Below are positions 35,988 through 46,000 of a stretch of DNA of 64,000 bases, in pieces (within the stretch, counting starts at the first letter, position 1; each line of letters starts with the position of its first letter). The stretch is taken from NCBI GenBank assembly GCA_026873275.1, contig JANTUC010000007.1:62001-126000 (forward strand), given 5' to 3'. This DNA comes from Pseudopithomyces maydicus (Eukaryota; Ascomycota; Dothideomycetes; Pleosporales; Didymosphaeriaceae). A model generated the notes under the pieces. That model was not told where the DNA came from, searched no databases, and saw only the letters and a list, made by a program, of their open reading frames with translations. Both the position numbers and the translations under genes were made by a program.

Positions 35988-37944
35988 ATGAAGACCCTAC
36001 TCTTTCTAAGCCTTGCTATAGCTTCTCTGGCGAGACCAGCCGATCCACTGGAAGCGTTGGAGAACAGGGATGAAGACACAACTTTCCGCTACGAAATCCA
36101 ATCAGATTGCCGCGGTCGCAGAGATTGGATTAACATAGACTACTCAACAGACCAATACACAAAAATAGAAAACGCCGTAACTGAGGCCATAGAGCTAGCA
36201 CAGGTAGCTGTACAAGAGTGGTGGAATGAAGGCCAGCACGGCTAAGCCGCATCTGTATATCTCGCCATTCCAGACGATGGCGAATATAAAGAGAACAAGT
36301 ATGCACAGTGGGCGCACGAAAATCTGAAGAGCGTGTTACAATTGTCGAATAAAGGTACTGGTACGACGATCGTAAGTGGAGCCTTAGAGAATTCTGTTAT
36401 CATTTTACAGTTTTGATGGCAAACTGATTTGAAGCATAGAAGATTCATTGCGATGATCTTCGAAACCGCTGCGGGAAAGCCGTTGAAGAGAATGAAGGGC
36501 GGTCCGTATTCTCCTCTAACATCGAAATTAGAACTCACAAACTGTTAGGAAAATCGCTGGGTATGCTGAGAATCCAGCTGATAATGGAATTAGTCACGAC
36601 ATCTTCCTCTGTGAGATATGGTTTAAGCAGCAGAGCATCAAGGAGCTTAGGAAAAATTACGGCTCTCTTTCCACATTTCCCGGTAACGAACTTAGAATGG
36701 ACATTCTCGAGGTAAACATTACCCAGACACATTAGACATTCCAAAACCCAACTTACCCCATGTGTAGACCGATGCTGGCAAGCTCTTACACGAGATAATG
36801 CACATTGATCTGATAAGTGCGTCTAGACCACTCAGTAAGTAATGAGCCTCGGCTTTAACTGCCCAATTCCCAAACAGAATACAAGTGATCCTTTTGCTCT
36901 TTGGCGGGCTTTACTTCAGCAAGGCTTCGCCGATAGCAATCATCATTGAAAAGAGTGACAGCAATGCAGGTAGATTTGCACCTCTGATTCTGACTGATTG
37001 CGTAGTCAAAGACATGGAGTGGACAAATGGACAGCGTGCATACACTGCACCAACAATTGCCTCCTGGGTTTCAGAAGGAGCCAAAACAGATGTTGTAGTT
37101 AAAAACGCTGATTCCTATACCCAATTTGCCACCGGTATGTCCTTCCGCACGCTTTTCACAATGGCCATATTTTTCTTTTGCTGACATTGCCATAGCTGTG
37201 TGGGCAATAAATGAATTCGGCTTCATGCCCCCGCCTGAATTGAGGAAGCCACTCACTGAGGATCTCAATTGTTTCGAAGGTTGGGGAAACTACGTGGATG
37301 CTGGCCAAGCACGGCATATTGACGAATTTTGTGATGATGTCGAGAAGGAGTTCAAACCAGGGAGCGCTACAAGAGTATCAAGACGCTACGACGAAGATAC
37401 GCCTGACATGGTCGAGTTTGAGTTCAATTCCGACAAAAGAGCTGACATGGACCCGGAAGACCTCGGATATTATTGTCGCGAGGAATTCATGCCCCGTCTT
37501 TTCCATGAGTGCAATGATGATACCAAATGGAAATTGGGTGGTGAGTTCAAACACACACAACCAGCAAGGAAGCCGTACGTAGAGTACACTTGGCAATTTT
37601 GGCCCAGGTCGACCAAAACGACAGATCGCATCTACCCTATACCGGACAAGCCACCTGCCAGTTGCTCGGCTTCATTTGTACTCATAAATCTACTAGACCG
37701 GGTCAATTTAAAGGGTGGGCTCTTTGCGGGCAGCGACAGGGGAGAGAGGTTGCTTGTTCCAGCGCTGGAGAAGTGTGGATTTATTAGTAATTGGAGCTGG
37801 CAATACTACAACGAGGTAGATCGAGATGGCTACGAGTGGGAAGCCAGCTTTTTTATGTTGGATGCCAGATCGTCAACATCATGCATCAGAGATGCTATGA
37901 TCGCAGCTGGAGCTCCTCATGATATGGACGAGTGCAGCAATTAG
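35988..37944 (+). CDS. Secreted M35-like metallopeptidase with Cys-rich C-terminus, in-frame stop
   Basis: A signal peptide (MKTLLFLSLAIASLARPAD) starts at 35988. The frame meets TAA at 36243 but stays open and protein-like behind it (AIPDDGEYKENKYAQW) up to a good donor at about 36373. A later exon carries the zinc motif HEIMHID (HExxH), flanked by introns near 36713-36768 and 36834-36878. Then come VVKDMEWTNGQRAY and NADSYTQFA, the latter typical of M35/aspzincin-like peptidases. Intron about 37135-37194 joins to AVWAINEFGF. The C-terminal part (to 37944) has spaced Cys and aromatic residues (FCDDVEKEF, CSASFVLIN, CGFISNWSWQYYNEVD, DGYEWEASFF), a pattern common in secreted fungal proteins. 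Exon borders between 36880 and 37000 are unresolved. CAA-to-TAA is a change RIP favours, so this may be a recent pseudogene. Confidence 0.5.
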
Positions 37945-38149
37945 CTATTAACAATATGAGCAATCCACGAATCACAGTCTGAATAAAGAAAGAAGCTAGT
38001 TCTCTTTTACCCTTTTACATAAAGTCCGCATATTCTGTCCATGGTTTTAGAATAGCAATTAAGAAGCTAAGGAAAATGAATTGCTGGTAGACAAGATCTT
38101 CTCGCTTTCTAGCCTTGCCTATTCATTATCTCCAGGACCCCATGCCTAG

Positions 38150-38570
38150 TATAGCTATATTCATCGCGATGGATATTCCATACGCTTTGATCATGCCGAG
38201 TTTAAACAGTTCTTCATTGTTCCAAACACGGATTCCAAACATTGGAAAGTAGGTCCCACAAAAGCAGAGACAAATATTGAAGAGTGGCAAGCGTCATACG
38301 CTGTGCAGATGTTGTTGTCAATACGGAGCCCAGTTTCTGTAAGCCTTGCAGGTGGTGAGGCTGAAACATGGGCGATTGACCTCAGATTCTGGGAGGCCAA
38401 TAGCGACGTTGCTGTCTGGGAAGATGCACAATACCCACAGGTAAGGCACACAGCCATTCCGCCTGCCGAAAGCTGTATCACTCCTTAGAAATTTCGCGTC
38501 TCAAGTATGCCTAACGACGCTCTTGGCAGTGAAATATCAACCTTCAGAGTCAAAACCCTTGGGGCCGGTA
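38150..38570 (+). other. Unassigned coding-like fragment without a start
   Basis: Open frame 38150-38440 (about 97 codons) ending at a good donor GTAAGG. A 48-bp candidate intron runs to 38488, then the frame stays open to another donor near 38570. The text is protein-like (AVQMLLSIRSPVSVSLAGG, IDLRFWEANSDVAVWED), but no ATG opens it and I recognise no family. It could be the middle of a broken gene or of one with unseen 5' exons. Confidence 0.3.
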
Positions 38571-38905
38571 AGTCTTGGCATATCGATTGCCTGATGCGCG
38601 AACCAATTCTTTTACTGTGTTGCTTGATTGGTGTGTGAACCGGCCCGAGACTAGCTAACCCCAGTCGCTAGATCTGCCGTATCTGGCTGAAGAAAGCCAC
38701 CCCCGCTTGAGTCCTGCCTTGAGTCCTATTTTTAACCTAACGGCGTATCGCTTCTTTGCTCTTGATTTGCCTGGCGAGGCTCGCACTCGAACCCGGAAGT
38801 GACTCACAATGCCTCAGCCTCGAGCGTCCGGCGGTAACGTGAAGCACATATATGCTGTTGGTACCTGTGATCCAACCTAGACCAACTTTCGCGTCGCACC
38901 CTACA

Positions 38906-40963
38906 ATGTCTACCGATCTAGGTGTAGAATTCTTCATAAAGTTCCATGACCTCAATCTCTGGGGGCAGGGGCAATGCATCTTCTTTGTCAAGGAAATCCG
39001 GACAGACCGCAGGTGTAGACTCGACTGTGATGATATCGCGAGGGCACGCGAGCTGAGGCAAACCATTCTCAAAAGCGAGTCGAAGGACATCTCATTCGAT
39101 GATCTTATCGAGTATATTCTTTGCAACTGTTGCGCCGGCAAGATATTGGCCAATGCAAACCACCAAAACACCATCCAAGACGTTGGGCTCTTGGTCCCTC
39201 TGGCTAAGAGATGGCTACACGAGATTCTCCACAGGCGACTCATGGACGATACCGAAAGACACGCTGCTGAGAGACCTACTCCTACAACTCCCGTGCGGAC
39301 GTCACGGGCAGAGCAACATACACCGAGCTCATACGCTTCCTCCGCAACCTCAACACCTACACATACTAACGCGGTAGAAACGCCCATGACCAGCCCATCT
39401 TATCACTGTCATGGTAGCCCGCCGTCGTTCAATAAGGGTTCGAAGTCTCAAAAGCTTGATTTAAGCCCAATATCGGCCTCGAGTTATTCTCCTATTCCCA
39501 GCGCTACACAAGACACCCCACAACGCGTGGGAGCACACACAAGATACGATTTTCGTCCACGGGAAACCAACTCGGTCACAGGCAATGTCTCAAGACTTCC
39601 CGCGCGTCCCGCCTTGCCCAGATTTCGAAAGTACATAGAGAACCCCTCTTACAAACATGCTATCTCATCGCAAGTGTGCCAACGTCTTGGTGCGGAAGAC
39701 AAACCGCGGGAGTATGAAACAGGCTCGTTGTATATCTATGATAGGAATTCCACACCCGGGTATGTTAAGATTGGGTGGACGGCAAGGTCGGTCGAGGAAC
39801 GCCTCGAGGATTGGTCCAAGTGTGGCTATGTACCCAAGGAGTTGTTCAGAGCGACTGACGTTCCATATGCGCAGCGTGTGGAGACGCTCACGCACCACGA
39901 GCTAGTTGCAGAGTGGCGCTCAGAGCTCCCGTGTCAAGGGTGTATGGCGAGAACAGGGGAACGTGTCTGTCATTCGGAATGGTTTGAAGTCGGTCATGAT
40001 AGGGCGATAAAGGTGCTGAACACATGGGTTGATTTCTTCAAGAAAGCCATACCTTATAAATCGGACGGGTCGTTAAAGACTAAGTGGAGGCGTGTAGTGA
40101 ATGCGCTGGTAGCAAAAGGTGATAATGTTACAGGAACAAAGTTACTGGAGCACTATGAGACGGCTATGAGAAGTTTGACGTCTAAAGCTCAGCCAGAAGT
40201 CGACACTAGTATAACCTCTAAGATGGGGTTGTTACCAAAAGGCAGTCCAACTTCACCCCTACTAGGATCTGGCAGCGGTTCGCAGTCTTCTACGCCTTTT
40301 GTCTTCAATGCTAAGCCTCCATCGGGATCTGATAAATCGTCAAACAGTATGCAAAGCGCCCTCCAACCTCCAACAAAACGGCCTTTCAGAACAAAAACGT
40401 CGCCGTCGCATAATTCCGCCTCGCTACCTATCGTGCGCTTCGATGATAGCACGCTCCCAAAAATAGAGTTGGTATTCAATACTGTGCCCCTGAAGAAGTT
40501 CGAACCCTCCAAAAAGTCTTTGACTTCGCTCTTCGGGACGCTTTCTATCACAGAGTCCGCAATCGAGGACAAAGCACTGTTCATGACCCAGACAAAACCT
40601 GAAGCAGGCCATCTTGTGAAAGATGCGTCGAGTGATGAGAAACTTCTACCCGCGCAGATACCAGTTCCTCCTTCCCCAATCCTTGAAGCATCTATCGAGG
40701 GCCGAGATACACCGGTGCCATTTGAGAAAGATGTTTTGGATGCGCTAGACAAGTTACAAATGGGCGAAGGAGATGATAATTGCGACTCACCAACGTATTC
40801 CATGACCGAGGGCCAGAGAGATGAGAAGCAGCCCAGCAAACCGTCGAAAGAAATGGCCAAGATAGGCGAGCGTAAGCTACAGCATAAGGATATCAAGCCT
40901 ATCACCACCGAAGAATACGGACGAACAGCCGAGTACTCGACATGCACGAGAAGAAGCCGGTAG
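38906..40963 (+). CDS. T5orf172 / DUF1766 (GIY-YIG-like) domain protein
   Basis: Protein of about 685 aa with one recognisable domain in the middle. GSLYIYDRNSTPGYVKIG and WTARSVEERLEDWSKCG, then CQGCMAR...CHSEWFEV, form the T5orf172-type fold. It is related to GIY-YIG nucleases and is common in fungi with unknown function. Before it is a Ser/Thr/Pro-rich linker. After it a long, low-complexity Ser/Lys/Glu-rich tail. I chose the ATG at 38906 (MSTDLGVEFF); an ATG 18 codons upstream is possible. After the stop at 40963 a neighbouring frame (about 40942-41133) continues with similar composition. One missing base around 40930-40940 would extend the protein to 41133. It lies between two AT-rich spacers in the accessory block. 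Confidence 0.75.
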   Translation: MSTDLGVEFFIKFHDLNLWGQGQCIFFVKEIRTDRRCRLDCDDIARARELRQTILKSESKDISFDDLIEYILCNCCAGKILANANHQNTIQDVGLLVPLAKRWLHEILHRRLMDDTERHAAERPTPTTPVRTSRAEQHTPSSYASSATSTPTHTNAVETPMTSPSYHCHGSPPSFNKGSKSQKLDLSPISASSYSPIPSATQDTPQRVGAHTRYDFRPRETNSVTGNVSRLPARPALPRFRKYIENPSYKHAISSQVCQRLGAEDKPREYETGSLYIYDRNSTPGYVKIGWTARSVEERLEDWSKCGYVPKELFRATDVPYAQRVETLTHHELVAEWRSELPCQGCMARTGERVCHSEWFEVGHDRAIKVLNTWVDFFKKAIPYKSDGSLKTKWRRVVNALVAKGDNVTGTKLLEHYETAMRSLTSKAQPEVDTSITSKMGLLPKGSPTSPLLGSGSGSQSSTPFVFNAKPPSGSDKSSNSMQSALQPPTKRPFRTKTSPSHNSASLPIVRFDDSTLPKIELVFNTVPLKKFEPSKKSLTSLFGTLSITESAIEDKALFMTQTKPEAGHLVKDASSDEKLLPAQIPVPPSPILEASIEGRDTPVPFEKDVLDALDKLQMGEGDDNCDSPTYSMTEGQRDEKQPSKPSKEMAKIGERKLQHKDIKPITTEEYGRTAEYSTCTRRSR

Positions 40964-41133
40964 ATGAGTCCCAGCAAATTTTGGCTTCGGAATCGGTAGC
41001 TTTGGACATCGTAGCCCAGTTTTCGAGTATGGCTTGTGTTAGGTCAGGCAGGCTGGCTGATAAAAGTGTAGTTGGGCTGAGAGTAGTGGAGGAGGAGTTT
41101 TCGCCTGACATTGATGTTGTATCGCTGGTATAA

Positions 41134-43027
41134 GTGCAACCTTATTTCGCTATTCCGTCTAAATTATCCAAGCGCAACATACCATTATCTACACCTCTAA
41201 GATCCCTTGCGCATCCAGCCAACTGCATACTTGCCCGTATGTTCGACTTCTCGGCAACTTATCGGCGAGTGAAGTCAATTCCTTTCCTTTCCCTCAAAGT
41301 AGACAATGATTCGACTCAGAATGTGAAGCACATATTCTCGCATCTGAAAAATATGCAGGGTGTTCGATTGCAATCGACAGCTGGAGAACCGCGTAAAGCT
41401 TGGCGATAGTGTGCGATCAATTCAAGTTCAGCTGACGGAGGAATTCTTGGTGCATAAATCGAGTGTATTGAGCGCCAAAGATCTGGGATCCCTGACTATA
41501 GGAGGGCGACTGGCTCGCCACGCCTCTCGATTCCATGGATATAGACGCCAAAAATTGGATTAACCCACTCATATTCCATGGATTTCGCCATATTGACTCA
41601 GCAACCATAGCTTCCCTATATAGGAAAATAAGCTTTATATACCCAAGATTAAAAAAGACTGTGCTACTTATAAATATTAAAATATATAGCCTAGTAAATT
41701 ATCTTTAGGTTTATGAAAGTTTAACAACTGAAATCTAACTCTGAATCCATAGCCTAATTTACTTCTATGCAGTGGCGGGTATAAATAGATTATGAAATTG
41801 AGGATCGTTCTCGGCCCTACAAATGTAGCTGGAGGACTTTCAACGTGCCGCGAGAGGACATTTCGTTATACTGCGCACTAGAAATCATGCTAATAACGCC
41901 GGGGGTACATGATTAAGTTGCGAAATAATGTGAAGCACCAGGTTTAGGGTTGTCCGCGAAGAGTGTGGACGATACTCGTATCACTAAGCAATTAACGAAT
42001 GGAAGTCTAAAACAAAAAAGAAGCTAGGTCTCTATATCTGCGCATTCCCCCCCCCCTTATGTGGACAGCATATCCAGTCTGCTGCTACAAGAGAGAGATT
42101 AGAAGAACAAGGAAGTCAAAAACTTTGAATGATATAATATGGAAGCGGTAACGGAAGCAAAATGAGATCTAGCAAATTTGAACTGAAACCTACTGGGTGT
42201 ATAGGATCAAATTTAATTGAGAACTAAATTGAAAACACATATTATGATAACGTTTTGTCACTTGTCACGAGAGGGAAGACAGCTTTTCTTTCGACTATTT
42301 TCACCTAGTCAGCTACACTGCTGCGACTTTTTCTAAACACGCTACCAGCCTACAGTAATTTATTTATCAAAAAAGAACTCTAAGACAGTCGGATACAAGA
42401 ATAATAAAAAATGTATTTTTTATATACATTTAACTACTATAACCCCCTAAAGTAGTATATATATCTTTAATATACACAGTGGTTTACTTTATCGCATTAG
42501 ACCCTATCTCTTACCTCTATTCTCCTAGTATAAGACAGCGAATATTTATCTAGCTTTTATCCTTTTACCTTTAGTTCTATTTTGCCTATTTTGGCCAGTA
42601 TACTTGGGATCCCTTTTCTAGAAGAAGCGTCCAAGCCAAATCTATTAATTATTCACCACTATTTGCAATCTATCATCGCCAGGCTTGCTGGGACTCCCCG
42701 TATTGGCCAGTCAAAAGCCGGGAGGTTCTCTAACCTTCTTAGAGGAGATGCGGGACGTTGCAATCCAGGGTCTCGGTCTACAGCCTTCTCCGCCCAGTAT
42801 CGAAGTATGACGATTGGGCGCAAGACATTGGCTCGCGATGCACATTGACTGGATCTATCTTACACTATGTAACATGCGTCGGACGCCATTGGCCAGATAC
42901 AGTAGCACGCCTAGCAGTCGTGGTTCTAGCTACGTATAAGAAACTAAAGTAGACGAGGGAAAACGGACGTGGTAAGCACGTGAATTCACTTTCACTGTTA
43001 CGTCTACATAAGTCCTATGCAACACTA
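41134..43027. other. AT-rich intergenic region before the polyketide cluster
   Basis: About 1.9 kb. The stretch 41600-42600 is AT-rich with no usable frames and resembles the RIP-like block. A C10-type run lies near 42047-42056, and repeat copy D is inside. Short frames at 41134-41560 and 42580-42950 have no family features. Confidence 0.6.
42261..42336 (-). repeat. Dispersed ~95-bp repeat, copy D (inverted)
   Basis: Read on the minus strand it gives GAAAAAGTCGCAGCAGTGTA, GCTGACTAGGTGAAAATA, AAAAGCTGTCTTCCCTC. This is the only copy found in this orientation. It faces copy C across 7 kb. Confidence 0.68.
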
Positions 43028-46000
43028 TTACATCGTGCCTTCCTTGAAATAAGCAAAAGCCTTGTCCATCGCCTCACCGAGCAAGTGGGCATACCCGGGT
43101 GTAGGCATCTCTAGGTGATCCGCTTCAGTTGACAAGCACAGCAGCGTCTCACCTCCAACGTACTTGTCCCACCCGTTGGGACCAAGGTCCGCTTTAGTCT
43201 TATGCGGCAGGCTCCACGCTACAGCTCCCAGCTTGGGGTCTTCCATGAACCCCGTGTACCTCTCCGTGGCAATGTCACGATCCGCCAGGAGCTGCCTAAA
43301 CTGCGGATTATGGCCGCACCGATCGATCATGCCTTTCCTTGCCCAGATGACGGCCGTGCGTTTCGCCGGGCCCTGCTGGTCGCGTGATAGTGGCGCCGGA
43401 TTGTACGCGGCGACCGAGGCGAACAGCGCGCGAAGGTGGCGATGCGTTTTGTCGGATGCGTTCCAAACACCGCTCTTGTCCTGCTTGGAGATGGCGTCGA
43501 ACATGGCCAGCCCAACCTCGTCGTCGTTGGGTACGTTCGACAACCGCGGGGAGCACATGTCGATGAGCAGGAGACCGTCGATGCTGCGACCGGCGGCGGA
43601 CAGCTGGCGGCAGACCTCGTAGGCTATCATGGCTCCGCCGGAAAAGCCTCCGATCCAAAAGGGTACACCCTTCGCCTGCTTCTCTATGAGAGCGTCGACG
43701 ATCAGCTTGGCTGCGCCTGGGATGCCAACGTTGGTCGTCAGTCTATTCGGACAGTGGAGGAATGGGGAGTCGATGCCGTGAATGGCCATTTTGGATTTGA
43801 TGAACGCTGGAAGGTGGATGTAGGTGGCGATGGTACCCGTGCCATCAGCAATCAGGTAAAATGGCGGCGGAGCCTTTTTACCTTCTGAGGGCTTTCCTGA
43901 ACGGCCATGGAGTAGCGTAATTTTGACACGAGGAGCTGGTGAGGGGTCATCATCAACACTGGTTTCTAGTTGGACCTCGATTGGCTGCGCCTCGTGGCCT
44001 TTGCAACCACCGGAACGACAGGCTTCTTCAACGGACTGTCACTGGCAACCGAGTTGGATGAAGCCTCTGATGAATTGTTGCTGACGGTGCTGCTCTCAAA
44101 AGAATCTGACAGGGAACTGGATGTGGATGACTCCGTCGTTGCGAAAGCATGTCGCAAGTCACCAATCGTAGGATGCTCGATCAGGAAAGACGGCGTTAGC
44201 TCCAGACCTGTACTGTTGGTGACCTGAGAGGCGATCTCAATGGCCATGATGGAGTCGACACCTAGGTCACCTACCGCTGTGTCATCGGTCAGTTCCGACA
44301 TATCAATACCCGTCTGTGCGACGATGGTCTGGATGATAATCTCAAATACCCCAGTGGAGGCCTGAGCTACTGCTTTCCCTCCTCCTCTTCTTCCGGCAAC
44401 TCTACAGTCTCATTGGATGCGGTAGGTATTGCCTCCCCCTATAGCTTCCTGGGGGCTATGATTACGCGCATTGGGAGTCTTTGGCTTCCCAGAGAGGACT
44501 TGTTGTAGCGTGGCATTACTGATTTCGTGAAAGCTCAGACCAGGACACTGGGCGACTAGCCGACTTTCCGAATCGAAGATGAATACATCGCAGCTTCTTG
44601 TTTCCTTGTCCTTCTGCGAGATGCGGGCGTACGTGAAGTATGATTTCCCTGCCTCGAAATTGACCGTCTGCTCGAAGCTTTCAAAACTGTTGTTAATGAA
44701 ACTCGTGCCCGATCGGTTCCGCGGGTTGGCGTTGACTGCAAAGCCTGCCAGATGGACAAGACTCTCACCCCAATATGGAGATGCTACAAACAAGGTACCT
44801 GAAGGATCATCTTGGAGAACAATTTCTGCTGCAGCTTCCGAGAAGTCACTGGATACGTACGCCTCCTTGACACATTTGTAATGGGGGTCGTACTCAACAG
44901 CGGGAGCGAAAAGTGCATAGAAAATATCAGCCTGAAATCTATGGCCCCGGCCATCTTTTGCAGCCCGGACAACATCGTCCATCCTGGCCTTTATGAAGTA
45001 GGAAGTTCGGTCCCAGCCAGCTTGGAGGTCCTCTACATTGTTGTGAACCACCAACGCGCAGCTCCCGAGCTCGTAGGATGGGCCGCCTTTTGATTGCTTT
45101 GACGCCTTCCATGATATTCTGATGTCGTTGCTGGACGCATGATCCATGTTTATCGTTGTAATAAGGTCACCGTCGGAGCCAACGAGACTCATGGTCAATG
45201 GACGTGCCATGGCCGGATTTCGAAGGCTCCACTTGGTAATATGGGCATCCTTCTTCCTACCAGCAGACTCGAGAGCGTACGCAGCAGCTGCAAAGCCAGC
45301 TTCGCAGAGAGCACTCCCCGGACAGATTGGCAATCCCTGCATACGGTGTCCGTTAATTGCGGCGCTCAAACCCGCTTCCGCGAGTGAAGCGCGAAAGGTC
45401 ATCACGATCTTGTTGGAACCTTGAGAAGACGAAGACTCTCGAACCGCGTATTGTGCGAATGTCGAGATCATGGGCTGTTTTGCACCAGTAACGGGGGCGA
45501 TTGATAAAGCCTCTTCGTTCTTGTTGGCTTCTGTGTAGGTAATCCAGTAGTCTTTCATGTCCCACGCATACGATGGCAGAGTCAACAGCTTCAAGCAGCT
45601 TGTATACGGTGCGTGAAGACCAATCCAGTCAATGGCGACGCCCTGCATGTAGACTGCTGCTAGACATTTGGAGATAGATTTCCAGGGCTTGTTGCTTCCA
45701 GGGCCCTCAAGGGTGGACATGGCCTTCCTGGTGGGAGAGGACGAGGAGAAAGTGGCCTGCACAAATGAGGTACAGATCGGACTAGGCCCAAGCTCGAGCC
45801 AGATGGGATCGGCCAGCTTGAGCTTGATGGCGTTCAGAGCACCGACAAATTCAACTGGGTGCCTCGTCTGCTGTCCGAGGTAACGCGTGTTAAACGTGCC
45901 GCGCGTCTCAACGATGGATCCAAGCAAAGTCGAGGCCACCGGGATCTTGGGTGCCAAGAAAGTTACGCCTTCCGCAAGATTGCTATAGTCAGCTAGCACC

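Noticed and set aside
38755..38835. tRNA-like segment with GGGTTCGAGTGCG on the minus strand
   Set aside because: The T-stem does not pair, no acceptor stem closes, and no A-box lies at the right distance.
44370..44440. An intron between PT and ACP parts of the NR-PKS
   Set aside because: The intervening sequence reads as an acidic linker once one G is added at each of two runs, and no good splice sites frame it.
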